In this document: positions 26,252 through 35,286 of the stretch, one piece after another | Position numbering within the stretch: position 1 is the stretch's first letter | How the letters are laid out: each line of letters opens with the position of its first letter | Source of the DNA: Saprospirales bacterium | GTDB taxonomy: Bacteria; Bacteroidota; Bacteroidia; Chitinophagales; Saprospiraceae | Assembly (NCBI GenBank): GCA_016703765.1 | Contig: JADJBL010000015.1 | Location: 1 to 64,000, forward strand | Length of the DNA: 64,000 nucleotides | Direction of reading: 5' to 3' | Position numbers and translations under genes: made by a program | The notes under the pieces: generated by a model | Seen by the model: the letters and a program-made list of their open reading frames with translations, nothing else | What the model was told of the DNA's origin: nothing | Databases searched by the model: none

Positions 26252-27194
26252 CCTCCAGGTACCTCACCACATTCCCCTCGATCCTCTTTTCCAGCCCTGC
26301 CGTGTCTGCCCTTTCAAATGCCAGGCCGGTGACCCTTTCGTATAGCTCGATGTAGCGCTCGGAAACCTCGCGGACGAAGCTTTCGGGCATGACGGGCATC
26401 AACTGGCCGTCGAGGCCCTGAAAACCATTGACCATGAGCCATTCGCGGACAAACTCTTTGGAGAGTTGCGGCTGGGATTCTCCTTTGGCCTGGCGCTCTT
26501 CGTAGCCCTCGAGGTAGAAGTAGCGGGAGCTGTCGGGGGTATGGATCTCGTCGATGAGGTAGATCTGGCCGTCCCTTTTCCCAAATTCGTATTTCGTATC
26601 AACCAGGATGAGTCCCTGCCTGGCAGCCATTTCCGTGCCTCGCCGGAACAGTTCATACGTATACCGCTCCATTTTTTCGTAATCTTCTTTACTCACCAGT
26701 CCGCGAGCGAGGATGTCTTCTCTGGAAATGTCCTCGTCATGGCCTTCTTCGGCTTTGGTGGCTGGAGTAATGATGGGGTTGGAAAAGCGATCGTGTTCCT
26801 TCATCCCTTCGGGAAAAGGTATCCCGCAGAGCTCGCGCTTGCCGGATTTATAGGTCCTCCATGCGTGGCCCGTGAGGTAGGCGCGGATGACCATTTCGAT
26901 GCGGATGGGTTCGCACAGGAAGCCTACGGAGGCGTTGGGATCGGGTACGGCCAGAAGCCAGTTGGGGCAAATATCCCTGGTGGCGTTCAGAAAATGAGCC
27001 GCCAATTGATTGAGCACCTGGCCTTTATAGGGAATGGGCTTGGGCAGGATATGGTCGAATGCGGAAATGCGGTCGGAGGCGATGGAGATGAGCCGGTCGC
27101 CCGCAAAATAGACATCCCGGACTTTACCCCGGTAAAATCCCGTCTGGCCGGGCAGGTGGAAATGGGTTTCCGATAAGGCCTTGGCAGTGGACAT
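26241..27194 (-). CDS. purC: Phosphoribosylaminoimidazolesuccinocarboxamide synthase
   Basis: 317 residues; catalyses the ATP-dependent joining of aspartate to CAIR in purine biosynthesis (SAICAR synthase). [20 protein letters not shown] near residue 23 is the ATP-binding lysine loop and [16 protein letters not shown] follows, as in the family. Other landmarks are [29 protein letters not shown] and [14 protein letters not shown], with the metal-binding Glu/Asp. Length and organisation are those of the longer, yeast-like PurC form. It is transcribed alone, divergent from fabH. Confidence 0.95.
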   Translation of the reverse strand: MSTAKALSETHFHLPGQTGFYRGKVRDVYFAGDRLISIASDRISAFDHILPKPIPYKGQVLNQLAAHFLNATRDICPNWLLAVPDPNASVGFLCEPIRIEMVIRAYLTGHAWRTYKSGKRELCGIPFPEGMKEHDRFSNPIITPATKAEEGHDEDISREDILARGLVSKEDYEKMERYTYELFRRGTEMAARQGLILVDTKYEFGKRDGQIYLIDEIHTPDSSRYFYLEGYEERQAKGESQPQLSKEFVREWLMVNGFQGLDGQLMPVMPESFVREVSERYIELYERVTGLAFERADTAGLEKRIEGNVVRYLEGSF

Positions 27195-27249
27195 ACAGAA
27201 TTGTGTTGCGATTTAGCGCTAAGGTAGGAATTTTCCGGGCCCGGTTCTT

Positions 27250-27257
27250 TAACTTTG
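27250..27257 (+). promoter_or_regulatory. Probable -7 box upstream of fabH
   Basis: TAACTTTG matches TAnnTTTG exactly and lies 69 bases before the fabH start, in the divergent purC-fabH gap. Opposite, TACCTTAG on the minus strand (27226-27233) is a weaker candidate for purC. Confidence 0.5.
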
Positions 27258-27326
27258 TCTGGATTCGAAAACGCGGCGGGAAGGCCTGTTGCATCCATGT
27301 TTTTTTTCCTTTCTTAAATCAATATC

Positions 27327-28397
27327 ATGTCCGGAACTAGAATTGCAGGGATCGGTTTCCACGTCCCAGAACGAGTGGTAACGAATGAAGAGCTCACCCG
27401 CTGGATGGACACCACAGACGAGTGGATTGTCGAACGCACCGGCATCCACGAGCGCCGGTATGTAAAAAAATTCGAGGAAACGCCTGCTACCCTGGCTGCC
27501 CAGGCGGCGGCCATCGCCATCGAAAGAGCCGGCATCACCAAAGACGACATCGATTTCATCATCTTTGCCACGCTGAGCCCGGATTACTTCTTCCCCGGAT
27601 GCGGGGTTTTGCTCCAGCGCGAACTGGGCATCACCAAAACCGAATGCGGCGCCCTGGATATACGCAACCAATGTTCCGGGTTCATTTACGGACTATCGGT
27701 CGCCGATCAGTTCATCAAAAGCGGAATGTATAAAAATATTCTGCTCGTCGGCGCGGAGGTGCACTCGATGGGTCTCGACTTCAGCACCCGCGGCCGGAAC
27801 GTGTCTGTGATCTTCGGCGACGGCGCCGGGGCCGTGGTCTTGCAGCCAACGGATAAACCGGGCCAGGGCGTGCTGAATACCAAACTGCATTCAAACGGGA
27901 CCTATGCCGAAAAACTGGCCCTCATCAGCCCGGGCTCGCATAGCGGCTACCACAACCGCCATATCCCCGAAGCGGTGGATTACGGCTACGATCACAACAC
28001 CGACCTGGGCGGCACCTTCGTCACCCAGAAAATGCTCGACGATGGACTTTGCTTCCCCACCATGGACGGGCAATTCGTCTTCAAAATGGCTATTCAAAAA
28101 TTCCCGGAAGTGATTCAGGAAGCCTTACATCAGGCTGGTCTGCAGGTTTCGGATATCAACATGTTTATCCCCCATCAGGCCAACCTCCGCATCAGCCAGA
28201 TGGTGCAGCGCTTGCTCCGCCTTCCCGACGAGCGGATCTGGAATAATATTCAGAAATACGGGAATACCACCGCAGCTTCCATCCCCATCGCCCTATGCGA
28301 GGCCTGGGAGGCAGGCAAAGTGAAGGAAGGCGACCTGGTCGCTTTAGCTGCGTTCGGTAGCGGGTTTACCTGGGGGGCAGCCTTAATTAGATGGTAG
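27327..28397 (+). CDS. fabH: 3-oxoacyl-ACP synthase III family protein
   Basis: 356-residue thiolase-fold ketosynthase. Catalytic Cys116 is in ALDIRNQCSGFIYGLSVAD; the catalytic His is in MFIPHQANLRISQ and the Asn in YGNTTAASIPIAL. TDEWIVERTGIHERRY near the N-terminus is the FabH-type specificity loop. The enzyme condenses an acyl-CoA with malonyl-ACP to start fatty acid synthesis. It is longer than E. coli FabH (317), with an insertion near residues 190-240, as in many Bacteroidota paralogues, so it may instead serve a secondary product. No other fab genes adjoin. Confidence 0.88.
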   Translation: MSGTRIAGIGFHVPERVVTNEELTRWMDTTDEWIVERTGIHERRYVKKFEETPATLAAQAAAIAIERAGITKDDIDFIIFATLSPDYFFPGCGVLLQRELGITKTECGALDIRNQCSGFIYGLSVADQFIKSGMYKNILLVGAEVHSMGLDFSTRGRNVSVIFGDGAGAVVLQPTDKPGQGVLNTKLHSNGTYAEKLALISPGSHSGYHNRHIPEAVDYGYDHNTDLGGTFVTQKMLDDGLCFPTMDGQFVFKMAIQKFPEVIQEALHQAGLQVSDINMFIPHQANLRISQMVQRLLRLPDERIWNNIQKYGNTTAASIPIALCEAWEAGKVKEGDLVALAAFGSGFTWGAALIRW

Positions 28398-28474
28398 TTT
28401 AGTTTTAGTTTTTTAGTTTTTAATTTTTAGTTATTCGCTCTAACTAAAAACTAAGAATTAAGAACTAAAAACTA
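28395..28474. repeat. TTTTTAG-word inverted repeat, copy 2
   Basis: TTTTTTAGTTTTTAATTTTT and TTTAGTTA on the left, TAACTAAAAACTAAGAATTA on the right, with loop TTCGCTC. It fills the whole convergent gap between the fabH and sucC stops, touching both. Confidence 0.85.
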
Positions 28475-29674
28475 TTTCAGTGCTTTCTTCACCAACTCCG
28501 CCGCGTCTTTCAACTGAATGGCGGATTGCACGGCCAGGCCGCTTTTGTCGATGAGGTCCTTGGCGATATCGGCGTTGGTGCCCTGGAGCCGCACGATGAT
28601 GGGCACGTGGATGTTGCCGATCGTCTGATAGGCGTCGATGACCCCTTGCGCCACGCGGTCGCAGCGCACGATGCCGCCGAAGATATTGATCAGGATGGCT
28701 TTGACGCGCTCGTCTTTGAGGATGATCCGGAAAGCGTTGGCCACGCGGTTGGCGTCTGCCGTACCGCCCACGTCGAGGAAGTTGGCGGGCTCGCCTCCGG
28801 AGAGTTTGATAATATCCATGGTGGCCATGGCCAGTCCGGCGCCGTTGACCATGCAGCCGACGTTGCCGTCGAGGTTGACGTAGTTGAGGTCGAATGCCTT
28901 GGCCTCCACCTCGGTGGGGTCTTCCTCGCCGATGTCGCGCATGGCTTCCAGATCGGGGTGGCGGTACAAGGCGTTGTCGTCGAGGGTCACCTTGCTGTCG
29001 ACGGCCAGGATGCGATCGTCGGCCGTTTTCAGGCAGGGATTGATCTCGAAGAGGTTGGCGTCGACGCCCACGAAGGCGGTGTATAGTTTGGTCATGAAGA
29101 CGCCCATTTCCTTAAAGGCCTTGCCTTCCAGTCCCAGGTTGAAGGCGATTTTGCGGGCTTGAAAAGCCTGGAATCCCAGGGCGGGATCCACGTATTCCTT
29201 GTGCACGAGATGGGGCGTTTCTTCTGCCACTTTTTCGATATCCATGCCCCCTTCCGTAGAGTAGATGATGACGTTGCGCCTGGATTCGCGGTCCATCAGG
29301 ATGGAGACGTAAAACTCCTTGCAGGCGTTAAAATCGGGACGATAGGCGTCTTCCGCGATGAGCACTTTGCGCACCAGTTTGCCGGGGCCTTCCATGCCTC
29401 CGGGGGTCTGGGGCGTCTTGAGCATCATGCCGATGATGTTGCCCGCGTGCTCGCGAAGGTCGGCCTCATTTTTTGCGAGTTTCACCCCGCCGCCTTTTCC
29501 GCGACCGCCTGCATGGATCTGCGCTTTTACAATAGCCCACTCCGTGCCGGTATCCTGCCGAAGTTTATTAAAAGCTTGCACTGCTTCTTCGACGGTGGTT
29601 GCCACGATTCCTTCCTGAATGCCCACGCCGTAGCGTTTGAGAATCTCTTTGCCTTGATATTCGTGCAGGTTCAT
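28472..29674 (-). CDS. sucC: ADP-forming succinate-CoA ligase, beta subunit
   Basis: 400 residues. The N-terminal ATP-grasp domain starts [17 protein letters not shown] and contains [20 protein letters not shown], the nucleotide-binding loop. The C-terminal flavodoxin-like part has [36 protein letters not shown] and [18 protein letters not shown], the subunit-interface and phosphohistidine-facing helices. It couples succinyl-CoA hydrolysis to nucleoside triphosphate formation in the citric acid cycle. The alpha subunit gene is not in this window, so the two are unlinked here, as is frequent in Bacteroidota. Confidence 0.96.
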   Translation of the reverse strand: MNLHEYQGKEILKRYGVGIQEGIVATTVEEAVQAFNKLRQDTGTEWAIVKAQIHAGGRGKGGGVKLAKNEADLREHAGNIIGMMLKTPQTPGGMEGPGKLVRKVLIAEDAYRPDFNACKEFYVSILMDRESRRNVIIYSTEGGMDIEKVAEETPHLVHKEYVDPALGFQAFQARKIAFNLGLEGKAFKEMGVFMTKLYTAFVGVDANLFEINPCLKTADDRILAVDSKVTLDDNALYRHPDLEAMRDIGEEDPTEVEAKAFDLNYVNLDGNVGCMVNGAGLAMATMDIIKLSGGEPANFLDVGGTADANRVANAFRIILKDERVKAILINIFGGIVRCDRVAQGVIDAYQTIGNIHVPIIVRLQGTNADIAKDLIDKSGLAVQSAIQLKDAAELVKKALK

Positions 29675-29695
29675 GCGGTTCTATTTTTTCAGGGC

Positions 29696-29703
29696 CAAAA
29701 GTA
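29696..29703 (-). promoter_or_regulatory. Probable -7 box of sucC
   Basis: TACTTTTG on the minus strand fits TAnnTTTG and lies 21 bases before the sucC start, in the 36-base gap after the GNAT gene. Confidence 0.5.
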
Positions 29704-29710
29704 AGGAAAA

Positions 29711-30772
29711 TTATGTGTAATCATATCCGGTGGGGTAGCAATACCTGACGGCGCGAATTTTCTTTGCCTCCTCTTCCGGGAAACAGCTGAAATCGACGAT
29801 AAAGGAGGCGTTTGCGTTTTTGGTAAAACGCGAGAGCAATCCCAGCTTGCCGATATTCACCAGTGCCTGGTATAGCGGATCCCGCTCGTCGAACCAGATG
29901 AGCGCCGAGTGGTACTTTTTGATATGGAGCAGGCTTTCGAAGAGATCTATCAGCGAGGCCTCCTGGCCTTTTTCCACGTAAACGCCCTCGAAGTTGAGAA
30001 AGTGAAATGCCCTGGGATTGAAAATGCTGCGCAGGTATGGCACATAGGGGATTACCGGCAGGACGTATTTCCCAACGAACCCCATCATTTTCTCCACCAC
30101 CCAATGGGCTTTATGGATCTGGGCGCCGCAGACGATCTTGCCATCCTTTTTCAGGACGAAATAATCCCCATCGACATTCAGGTAATCCTGGCCCCAGAAG
30201 GCGTGGTCCGAATAAAACGCCGTGAGTTTGGGCAGGAGTTCCTTCCATTCTTCGGCGCTCACGGGATGCACCTCGCCTTTCATCCGGGGACGGAAGCGGC
30301 TGAATCCCATGGTTTTAAAGGGAGCAAAGGGCTCGAAGCCCAGGTGGTCGGCAATGGTCCGCGAGGCCTTGTTGCGCCCCTCAATCGAGCCGAAAAGGAC
30401 CAGGGGGGTACGCTGTTCCTTCCGCACCCATTGCATAAATTCCTTGCTGAAGCGGCTGATCAGCTTTTTTCCGCGGATCTTGGGAGAGGAGGCGAAGTAC
30501 CGGATATAAGCGCCCTCGTATGGGGGCGAACCCATAAAAGTACGGCGACAGAAGGCCACCAGGCCCATCAGCTCCTTTTCGTGGTTTCGGAGGAGGTAAA
30601 ACTCTGTCCGGGGCGTATGGGCCACGAACTCCCGGATATAGAAATGGCGGTAGAGATTGTCTTTGGAGCCGAAAGCGGTATTTTCCAGAAATTGGACGAT
30701 CTCGTCGCTCAATGCACGGGTTCTGAACAGGGTGTACCCATCCTCCAGATCGAACAGCCTTTCCTCTTCCAT
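29711..30772 (-). CDS. GNAT-fold acyltransferase-like protein
   Basis: 353 residues. ELMGLVAFCRRTFMGSPPYE, then IRYFASSPKIRGKKLISRFS resembles the GNAT beta4 strand and acetyl-CoA loop (positions about 100-125, with RGKK in place of the common Gly-rich Q/RxxGxG/A). SRTIADHLGFEPFAPFKTMG fits the terminal strand of a GNAT domain. The second half repeats a similar alpha/beta pattern (FVLKKDGKIVCGAQIHKAHW), so this may be a double-GNAT protein with one inactive half. Substrate unknown. It is 11 bases downstream of the small acidic protein gene. Confidence 0.6.
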   Translation of the reverse strand: MEEERLFDLEDGYTLFRTRALSDEIVQFLENTAFGSKDNLYRHFYIREFVAHTPRTEFYLLRNHEKELMGLVAFCRRTFMGSPPYEGAYIRYFASSPKIRGKKLISRFSKEFMQWVRKEQRTPLVLFGSIEGRNKASRTIADHLGFEPFAPFKTMGFSRFRPRMKGEVHPVSAEEWKELLPKLTAFYSDHAFWGQDYLNVDGDYFVLKKDGKIVCGAQIHKAHWVVEKMMGFVGKYVLPVIPYVPYLRSIFNPRAFHFLNFEGVYVEKGQEASLIDLFESLLHIKKYHSALIWFDERDPLYQALVNIGKLGLLSRFTKNANASFIVDFSCFPEEEAKKIRAVRYCYPTGYDYT

Positions 30773-30783
30773 GGGGCGCTTCC

Positions 30784-31227
30784 TTATTTTTCCTTGGAGA
30801 TCAGCCGCAGGTTGGCCAGGCCGCTAATTTCAAACTCGCCCATATACCGGTCGGCCAGTTCTTCTGCCTGCACGAATTCCATCATAGGGGAGCGCTCGTC
30901 CTGGGGCAGTTCTTCCAGGTCGCGCTGAGCCAGGCGCTCGGCCAGTTCGCTCCAGAATACATAGTCTTCGTATTCGAGAATAGCTTCCATGGCCTCGTCT
31001 TCCAACTCGCTGGTAGGGATATACTCCCCTTCCACCGTAGTCGGGTCGATCCAGTCGTTGCAGCCGAACTCTTTGGCATGCGAGTAGATATATTGCTCCA
31101 GGTCGGTAATGGCGTTGCCGTCCTGGTCGAATTCCTCCTCCATTTTATCATTGTTCTTGAGCCATTCCGCCCAATAGATAGCCTTCAATAGGGTGCGGAA
31201 CTGCTTTTCGGTAAAATCGATCGTCAT
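30784..31227 (-). CDS. Small acidic protein, function unknown
   Basis: 147 residues, cytoplasmic, strongly acidic (e.g. PTSELEDEAMEAILEYEDYV) and mostly helical. MTIDFTEKQFRTLLKAIYWA is a well-formed amphipathic start. No recognised catalytic motif; it looks like the conserved hypothetical proteins common in Saprospiria and Cytophagia. TACTTTTA at 31262-31255 on the minus strand, close to TAnnTTTG, is a candidate promoter and directly abuts the repeat at 31262. Probably cotranscribed with the GNAT-like gene. Confidence 0.6.
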   Translation of the reverse strand: MTIDFTEKQFRTLLKAIYWAEWLKNNDKMEEEFDQDGNAITDLEQYIYSHAKEFGCNDWIDPTTVEGEYIPTSELEDEAMEAILEYEDYVFWSELAERLAQRDLEELPQDERSPMMEFVQAEELADRYMGEFEISGLANLRLISKEK

Positions 31228-31261
31228 GGCGCTTGTTTTTGGTATTGAGTGCGGTAAAAGT

Positions 31262-31369
31262 AGTTGAAAAGTTGAAGAGTTGAAAAGTTGAAGAGTTGAA
31301 GAGTTGAATTCTTTTTGGCTTTGCCAAAAAGGCTTCCATTAAACTTTAAACTTTTCAACTTTTCAACTT
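31262..31369. repeat. Intergenic hairpin repeat, AGTTGAA word, copy B
   Basis: AGTTGAAA/AGTTGAAG words (31262-31309), then CTTTTTGGC-TTT-GCCAAAAAG, a perfect 9-bp hairpin, then GGCTTCCATTAAACTTTAAA and two TTTTCAACT words. From TTCTTTTTGGC to the end it nearly equals copy A at 1208-1269. The hairpin is kept although loop and one stem base differ. It encodes the end (KLKS and TGA) of the PAP2 gene. Confidence 0.85.
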
Positions 31370-32010
31370 AGGCCTTTTATTATACCATGTCGGTGTATCC
31401 ATAGGAAACCTTTGGCTATAGCTCCAGAATGCAAAGGCAATAAACACGCCGAAAATGGAGCCGGCATAGACGTCCTTGAAAAAGTGCTGTACGAGGTATA
31501 TCCTGGAAATGGCGACCGCGAGGGCCAGGAGGAAAAAAACCAGCGCCGGCAGTCTTTTGTAGGGGATCAAAAAGGCCAGGATGGCGAACAGGGCAAAGGC
31601 GCCCATGGAGTGCCCGGAGGGAAGCTGCTCAGTCCGAAATGCACGTCCACTCCATCGACCAGATTGATGTCGTCCAGGCGGCCGGAATCCCGGAGGAAGG
31701 CCGCCGGGCGAGGCTGGGCGAAAATCGCCTTGGCCGCGTTGGCAGCAGCCAGGACTGTCAGGCCCATAGCCGAAATCAGGATGGCGTGCCGATAGCGAAA
31801 CCAGATTGCGAGAAAAATGACGGCGAAGTAGGCCATTCCTTCTCCCAGTCGGGTGACGTGTCGGAAAAAAAAGTTGCCGAACGCGCTTCGGTGCGCGCTC
31901 CAGAACAGGATGGCATCGCCGGTTTCGGAGGAAAACAGCCAGACCGCCCCGAGGATCAGCCAGATCGCAAAGGCGGCGAAGAAAAAAGGATTTTCACGGA
32001 CCGATTTCAT
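31355..32010 (-). CDS. PAP2 family phosphatase (frameshifted)
   Basis: Restored length 218 residues, integral membrane phosphatase of the PAP2/undecaprenyl-pyrophosphate or lipid phosphate group. The three family motifs are visible: KAIFAQPRP, then FPSGHSMGA, then SRIYLVQHFFKDVYAG. Motif 2 is split by the frame change: the plus-strand sequence near 31612 gives TTCCCTCCGGGCACTCC, and one extra C would restore SFPSGHSMG. About five hydrophobic segments. The start overlaps the stop of the upstream permease gene by ATGA. A likely role is recycling of lipid-linked carrier or lipid A modification (inference). Confidence 0.82.
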
Positions 32011-33530
32011 GCCTGCGTTTCTCTCCTTTTCAATCGAAGGAAGGTCAAAACAACCCCGGCCGCGCGTTTAAACCGGCTCAGGTCGATATTTTGCTGGTAA
32101 TCGTTCAGGGCCAGCCAGGTCAGCGCCAGGCCCATGGGAAAAAACACCGCGGCAGGAAGCCAGGCCGCCTGAATGGGCGGGATGACGAAGCGTTCGGCTA
32201 TGTTTTTGCTGAAGATGTTCAGGATGATAAAGGCCATAAAAAACAGGATGGAGATGATCATCGGGTAGCCGAAACCGCCCTTGCGCACGATGGCGCCCAT
32301 GGGAGCCCCGATAAAGAGGAAGATCACACAGGACACCGCGAAGCTGAATTTGCTGTGCATTTCGAAATAATGGGCCACCTTCGACTCTTCCTTCCGCTTG
32401 ATGCTCTTTGCCGCGCTTTGCACCTGGCTGAGCACGTTGCGGGCGTAGGTTTCGGCCTTGGCGTACAGGTCGGCGCGCCTGTCGGGCGGGAAGGTCATGA
32501 TTAATCCCGAAAGAGCGCCGAGGCTGTCGAGGTTTTCCTGGGGGATGGGTTTTGCCAACCCGCGGGCGAACTGGCCTTGTTGGGCGTGTTGCACGGATTT
32601 CAGGGAGTCCATTCTCGTGCTGTCGACTGCTTTGAGGAAATGGTAATACCTCGAGTTATTGGACCGTATGGAGTTTACTTTTTCGCCGATGGAGGCATCG
32701 ATGGAATCGATCGCTGCCTGGAGTTGCCCAACCGTGAGCATCGACTGGTGGGATTTGAAGAGCCGCTCGTCGGTGCGGTTGATCTGAAATTCGGTCAGGT
32801 CGAACACTTTGCGCCATTCGGCGAAATGGGTGCGGAGGAAGGGATAGGTATCTTCCTTGCCTTCGATCTCCTGGTATTGCCAGCCGTCGTAGAGTTGCAT
32901 GACGAAAAAGCGCTCGTCTTCCGTGACGTACATCTCCCCCCTTTTGGCCGCGATCTCCAGGATGCGCCCTTCGTTGTTGTCGGAATGGTCGATGATGATC
33001 ACATCCTCGATGGAGCGCTCGTCTTTGCCCTTTTCGCCGATGCGGATGGCGAAGCCCTCGAAATCGTCGTTAAAGATCCGCTCCTCCAGGTTGAGCGTGG
33101 GTTTTTGTTTTCGGATGTCGTATAACCGGCTCCGGAACTTGAGGTTGGACACCGGGATGAGGTTGTTCGAGCAATAGAAAGAGCCCACGGCGATGCCGAA
33201 ATCGAGCACCATGAGGGGCAGCATGATCCGCCAGAGTGATACCCCTGCCGATTTCATGCTCGACAGTTCGTAGCGCTCGGCCAGGTTGCCCAGCAGCATG
33301 ACGGAAGAGATGAGGATGGCGATGGGCAGCGCCAGGGGGATCATCGACACGGAGAGGTAGCCCAAGAGTTCCATCATCAGGAAGAAGCCCACGCCCTTGC
33401 CCGCGATCTCGTCGATATAGAGCCAGAGGGTCTGCATCACCAATACGAACAGGGCGATGAAGAAGGTGACCACGAAGGTGGGGATGAAGCCGAGGATCAG
33501 CAACCGGTCTATTTTCTTGAGGCGGAACAT
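32007..33530 (-). CDS. LptF/LptG family permease (YjgP/YjgQ)
   Basis: 507 residues from ATG 33530, where MFRLKKIDRLLILGFIPTFV gives the standard LptF/G start with the first membrane helix; the longer frame to 33623 would add an implausible hydrophilic leader. Three N-terminal helices (TFVVTFFIALFVLVMQTLWL, GYLSVSMIPLALPIAILISS, IMLPLMVLDFGIAVGSF), a large periplasmic beta-jellyroll-like segment, then three C-terminal helices (FSFAVSCVIFLFIGAPMGAI and following). The family forms the inner-membrane channel of the LPS exporter LptB2FG. The periplasmic part carries an extra helical insert (about 270-380), typical of Bacteroidota versions. Confidence 0.85.
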   Translation of the reverse strand: MFRLKKIDRLLILGFIPTFVVTFFIALFVLVMQTLWLYIDEIAGKGVGFFLMMELLGYLSVSMIPLALPIAILISSVMLLGNLAERYELSSMKSAGVSLWRIMLPLMVLDFGIAVGSFYCSNNLIPVSNLKFRSRLYDIRKQKPTLNLEERIFNDDFEGFAIRIGEKGKDERSIEDVIIIDHSDNNEGRILEIAAKRGEMYVTEDERFFVMQLYDGWQYQEIEGKEDTYPFLRTHFAEWRKVFDLTEFQINRTDERLFKSHQSMLTVGQLQAAIDSIDASIGEKVNSIRSNNSRYYHFLKAVDSTRMDSLKSVQHAQQGQFARGLAKPIPQENLDSLGALSGLIMTFPPDRRADLYAKAETYARNVLSQVQSAAKSIKRKEESKVAHYFEMHSKFSFAVSCVIFLFIGAPMGAIVRKGGFGYPMIISILFFMAFIILNIFSKNIAERFVIPPIQAAWLPAAVFFPMGLALTWLALNDYQQNIDLSRFKRAAGVVLTFLRLKRRETQA

Positions 33531-33615
33531 GGGGGTAAAGATACCAAAAAAAAATTCCGACCTTCCTGTAACAAATCCCACCTCCCCCCGTCTTGCATTC
33601 GGACCACATGAAAAC

Positions 33616-34125
33616 ATGAACACTCAAGAATTCCAATTACAAGTACTTCCCGTCAAAGACAAGGTGTTTCGCCTGGCCTTCCGCATGACCGGCAGCGCCC
33701 TGGAAGCCGAAGACCTGGTACAGGAAGTTTTCCTCAAGGTCTGGAACGGACGCATGGAGCTGCAAGGGGTTCAAAACATCGAAGCCTGGTGCATGCGCAT
33801 CGCCAAAAACCTGGCGATCGACCGCCTCCGTTCGAGCCATTGGAAAACCAAAACGGAAGAAGAGCCCCTCGTGCTGGAAGCCCACACCGCCAACCCATAC
33901 CAACTCGCCGAACAACGCGACACCTTCGATCATATCCGCAGCATCATGAACCAGCTGCCCGAAAAACACCGGCAAGTGATGGAACTACGAGATATCGAAG
34001 GACTGAGTTACGAAGAGATCTGCGAAGTGCTTTCGCTGACCATGCCCCAGGTGAAAACAAACCTCTTCCGCGCCCGGCAAGCCGTGCGGGAAGCCCTTTT
34101 AAAACTGAACAAATCCGAAAACTGA
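33616..34125 (+). CDS. ECF sigma factor (sigma-70 family)
   Basis: 169 residues from ATG 33616. Region 2 includes KVFRLAFRMTGSALEAEDLV and FLKVWNGRME followed by IEAWCMRIAKNLAIDRLRS; region 4 has LPEKHRQVMELRDIEGLSYE and LSLTMPQVKTNLFRARQAVR, the -35-binding helix-turn-helix. Such factors redirect RNA polymerase to stress promoters. Eight bases downstream is a single-pass membrane protein fitting an anti-sigma factor. It diverges from the permease gene across an 85-base gap that must hold both promoters. Confidence 0.92.
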   Translation: MNTQEFQLQVLPVKDKVFRLAFRMTGSALEAEDLVQEVFLKVWNGRMELQGVQNIEAWCMRIAKNLAIDRLRSSHWKTKTEEEPLVLEAHTANPYQLAEQRDTFDHIRSIMNQLPEKHRQVMELRDIEGLSYEEICEVLSLTMPQVKTNLFRARQAVREALLKLNKSEN

Positions 34126-34132
34126 ACAGACT

Positions 34133-34627
34133 ATGACAAACCAAAATATCCAGCAACTGCTCGACAAATATTTCGAAGGCGAAACCAGCCTCGAAGAGGA
34201 AGCCGCCCTGAAAAATTACTTCCAGGGGCAGCACATCGATCCGGCTTTTCAGGCTTTCCAGCCGCTCTTCCGATATCTGGACGCGGAGCGCCAAACCGCC
34301 CTCTCCCCTTCTTTCGATGAAAAGGTGTTGAGCAGAATCCAAAGCGAAAGGCAAATGCGGGTTAGAAGGATTATCCTTCCCCTTGCCCGTGTGGCTGCCG
34401 TGATCGCCATCATACTGGGCGTCTTTGCGCTTTTCCCCAAAAACCCGCAACCGGCCCAGGCCGTAGCAGCCATCGACTGGGAGCAATACGAACCGGAAAC
34501 CGATGAGGAAGCCATCGCCGAAGCCACCGCCGCGCTGAAGCTCCTGGCCTCCAAGCTCAACGGCAGTAGCAAGACCGCCACGAGCGAACTGGGCAAGATC
34601 GAAAAATCAGCGGCGGTATTCAAGTAA
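34133..34627 (+). CDS. Probable membrane anti-sigma factor
   Basis: 164 residues. An N-terminal cytoplasmic helical segment (NIQQLLDKYFEGETSLEEEA) is the short regulator pattern seen in Bacteroidota anti-sigma proteins; one transmembrane helix lies at about residues 82-100 (IILPLARVAAVIAIILGVFA), and the C-terminal 60 residues are periplasmic and helical. No zinc-binding HxxxCxxC motif is present. Assignment rests on position directly after the sigma factor gene and topology. The gene is followed by two DUF4252 genes, a set repeated in many members of the phylum. Confidence 0.75.
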   Translation: MTNQNIQQLLDKYFEGETSLEEEAALKNYFQGQHIDPAFQAFQPLFRYLDAERQTALSPSFDEKVLSRIQSERQMRVRRIILPLARVAAVIAIILGVFALFPKNPQPAQAVAAIDWEQYEPETDEEAIAEATAALKLLASKLNGSSKTATSELGKIEKSAAVFK

Positions 34628-34662
34628 GGAATCTCTTTCAATAACCAAAAAATAACAACACC

Positions 34663-35187
34663 ATGCGTATCCTGCTTTTCGTTTTCACCGCAATCCTGCT
34701 CGCGGCGAGCACCCCGGCCCAGGCCCAGGTCGACGCCATTTCTAAGTATTTCAGCAAATACGTCGACGACGAGCGCTTCACCGTCGTGTACATCAGCCCC
34801 AAAGCATTCCAGATGTTTGATAAACTGGATATCGACCTGGACGACGACGAAGCCAATGCCATCAAGGAGGTGGTCAAAGACCTCCGCGGCCTGCGCATCC
34901 TGGTGGCCGAAGAAAACACGATGGCCCTCTACAAGGAAGCCAGCCAGATGATCAACAAGAACGAGTACGAAGTCCTCATGACCGTGCGCAACAAAGGCGA
35001 AGAAAGCGTCGATTTCCTCATCAAAGACACCGGCGACATCATCGACGAACTGCTCATGATCGTCGGCGGCCCGGAAGATTTCGTCCTGATGAGCTTCGTC
35101 GGCCAGATCGACATCAACAAGATCTCCCAAATGGCCAAGGCTTTTGAGGATGATGAAGAGGATGAAGATGAGGATAAAGAGGACTAG
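34663..35187 (+). CDS. DUF4252 domain-containing secreted protein (1)
   Basis: 174 residues. Signal peptide MRILLFVFTAILLAASTPAQ AQ region, then the DUF4252 domain: ISKYFSKYVDDERFTVVYIS, DDDEANAIKEVVKDLRGLRI and EYEVLMTVRNKGEESVDFLI. The tail is extremely acidic (DDEEDEDEDKED). The domain's function is unknown; it is regularly encoded beside ECF sigma/anti-sigma pairs, suggesting envelope stress sensing (inference). The stop TAG is the beginning of the TTTTTAG repeat. Confidence 0.85.
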   Translation: MRILLFVFTAILLAASTPAQAQVDAISKYFSKYVDDERFTVVYISPKAFQMFDKLDIDLDDDEANAIKEVVKDLRGLRILVAEENTMALYKEASQMINKNEYEVLMTVRNKGEESVDFLIKDTGDIIDELLMIVGGPEDFVLMSFVGQIDINKISQMAKAFEDDEEDEDEDKED

Positions 35188-35282
35188 TTTTTAGTTTTTA
35201 GTGCTTAGTTTTTAGTTGTGATTCGCTGAAAACTACGAGCACGAAAAACATAAACTAAAAATTCAAAACTAAAAATTCAAAA
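35186..35282. repeat. TTTTTAG-word inverted repeat, copy 3
   Basis: AGTTTTTAGTTTTTAGTG and TTAGTTTTTAGTTG words on the left, ATAAACTAAAAATTCAAAAC words (two copies of CTAAAAATTCAAAA) on the right. The arms are imperfectly complementary. It joins the two DUF4252 genes on the same strand. Confidence 0.75.
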
Positions 35283-35286
35283 CTCC

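Noticed and set aside
27327..28397. Start of a polyketide or lipid biosynthetic cluster at fabH
   Set aside because: Neighbours are purC and sucC on the other strand; no acyl carrier protein, ketoreductase or cyclase gene is present.
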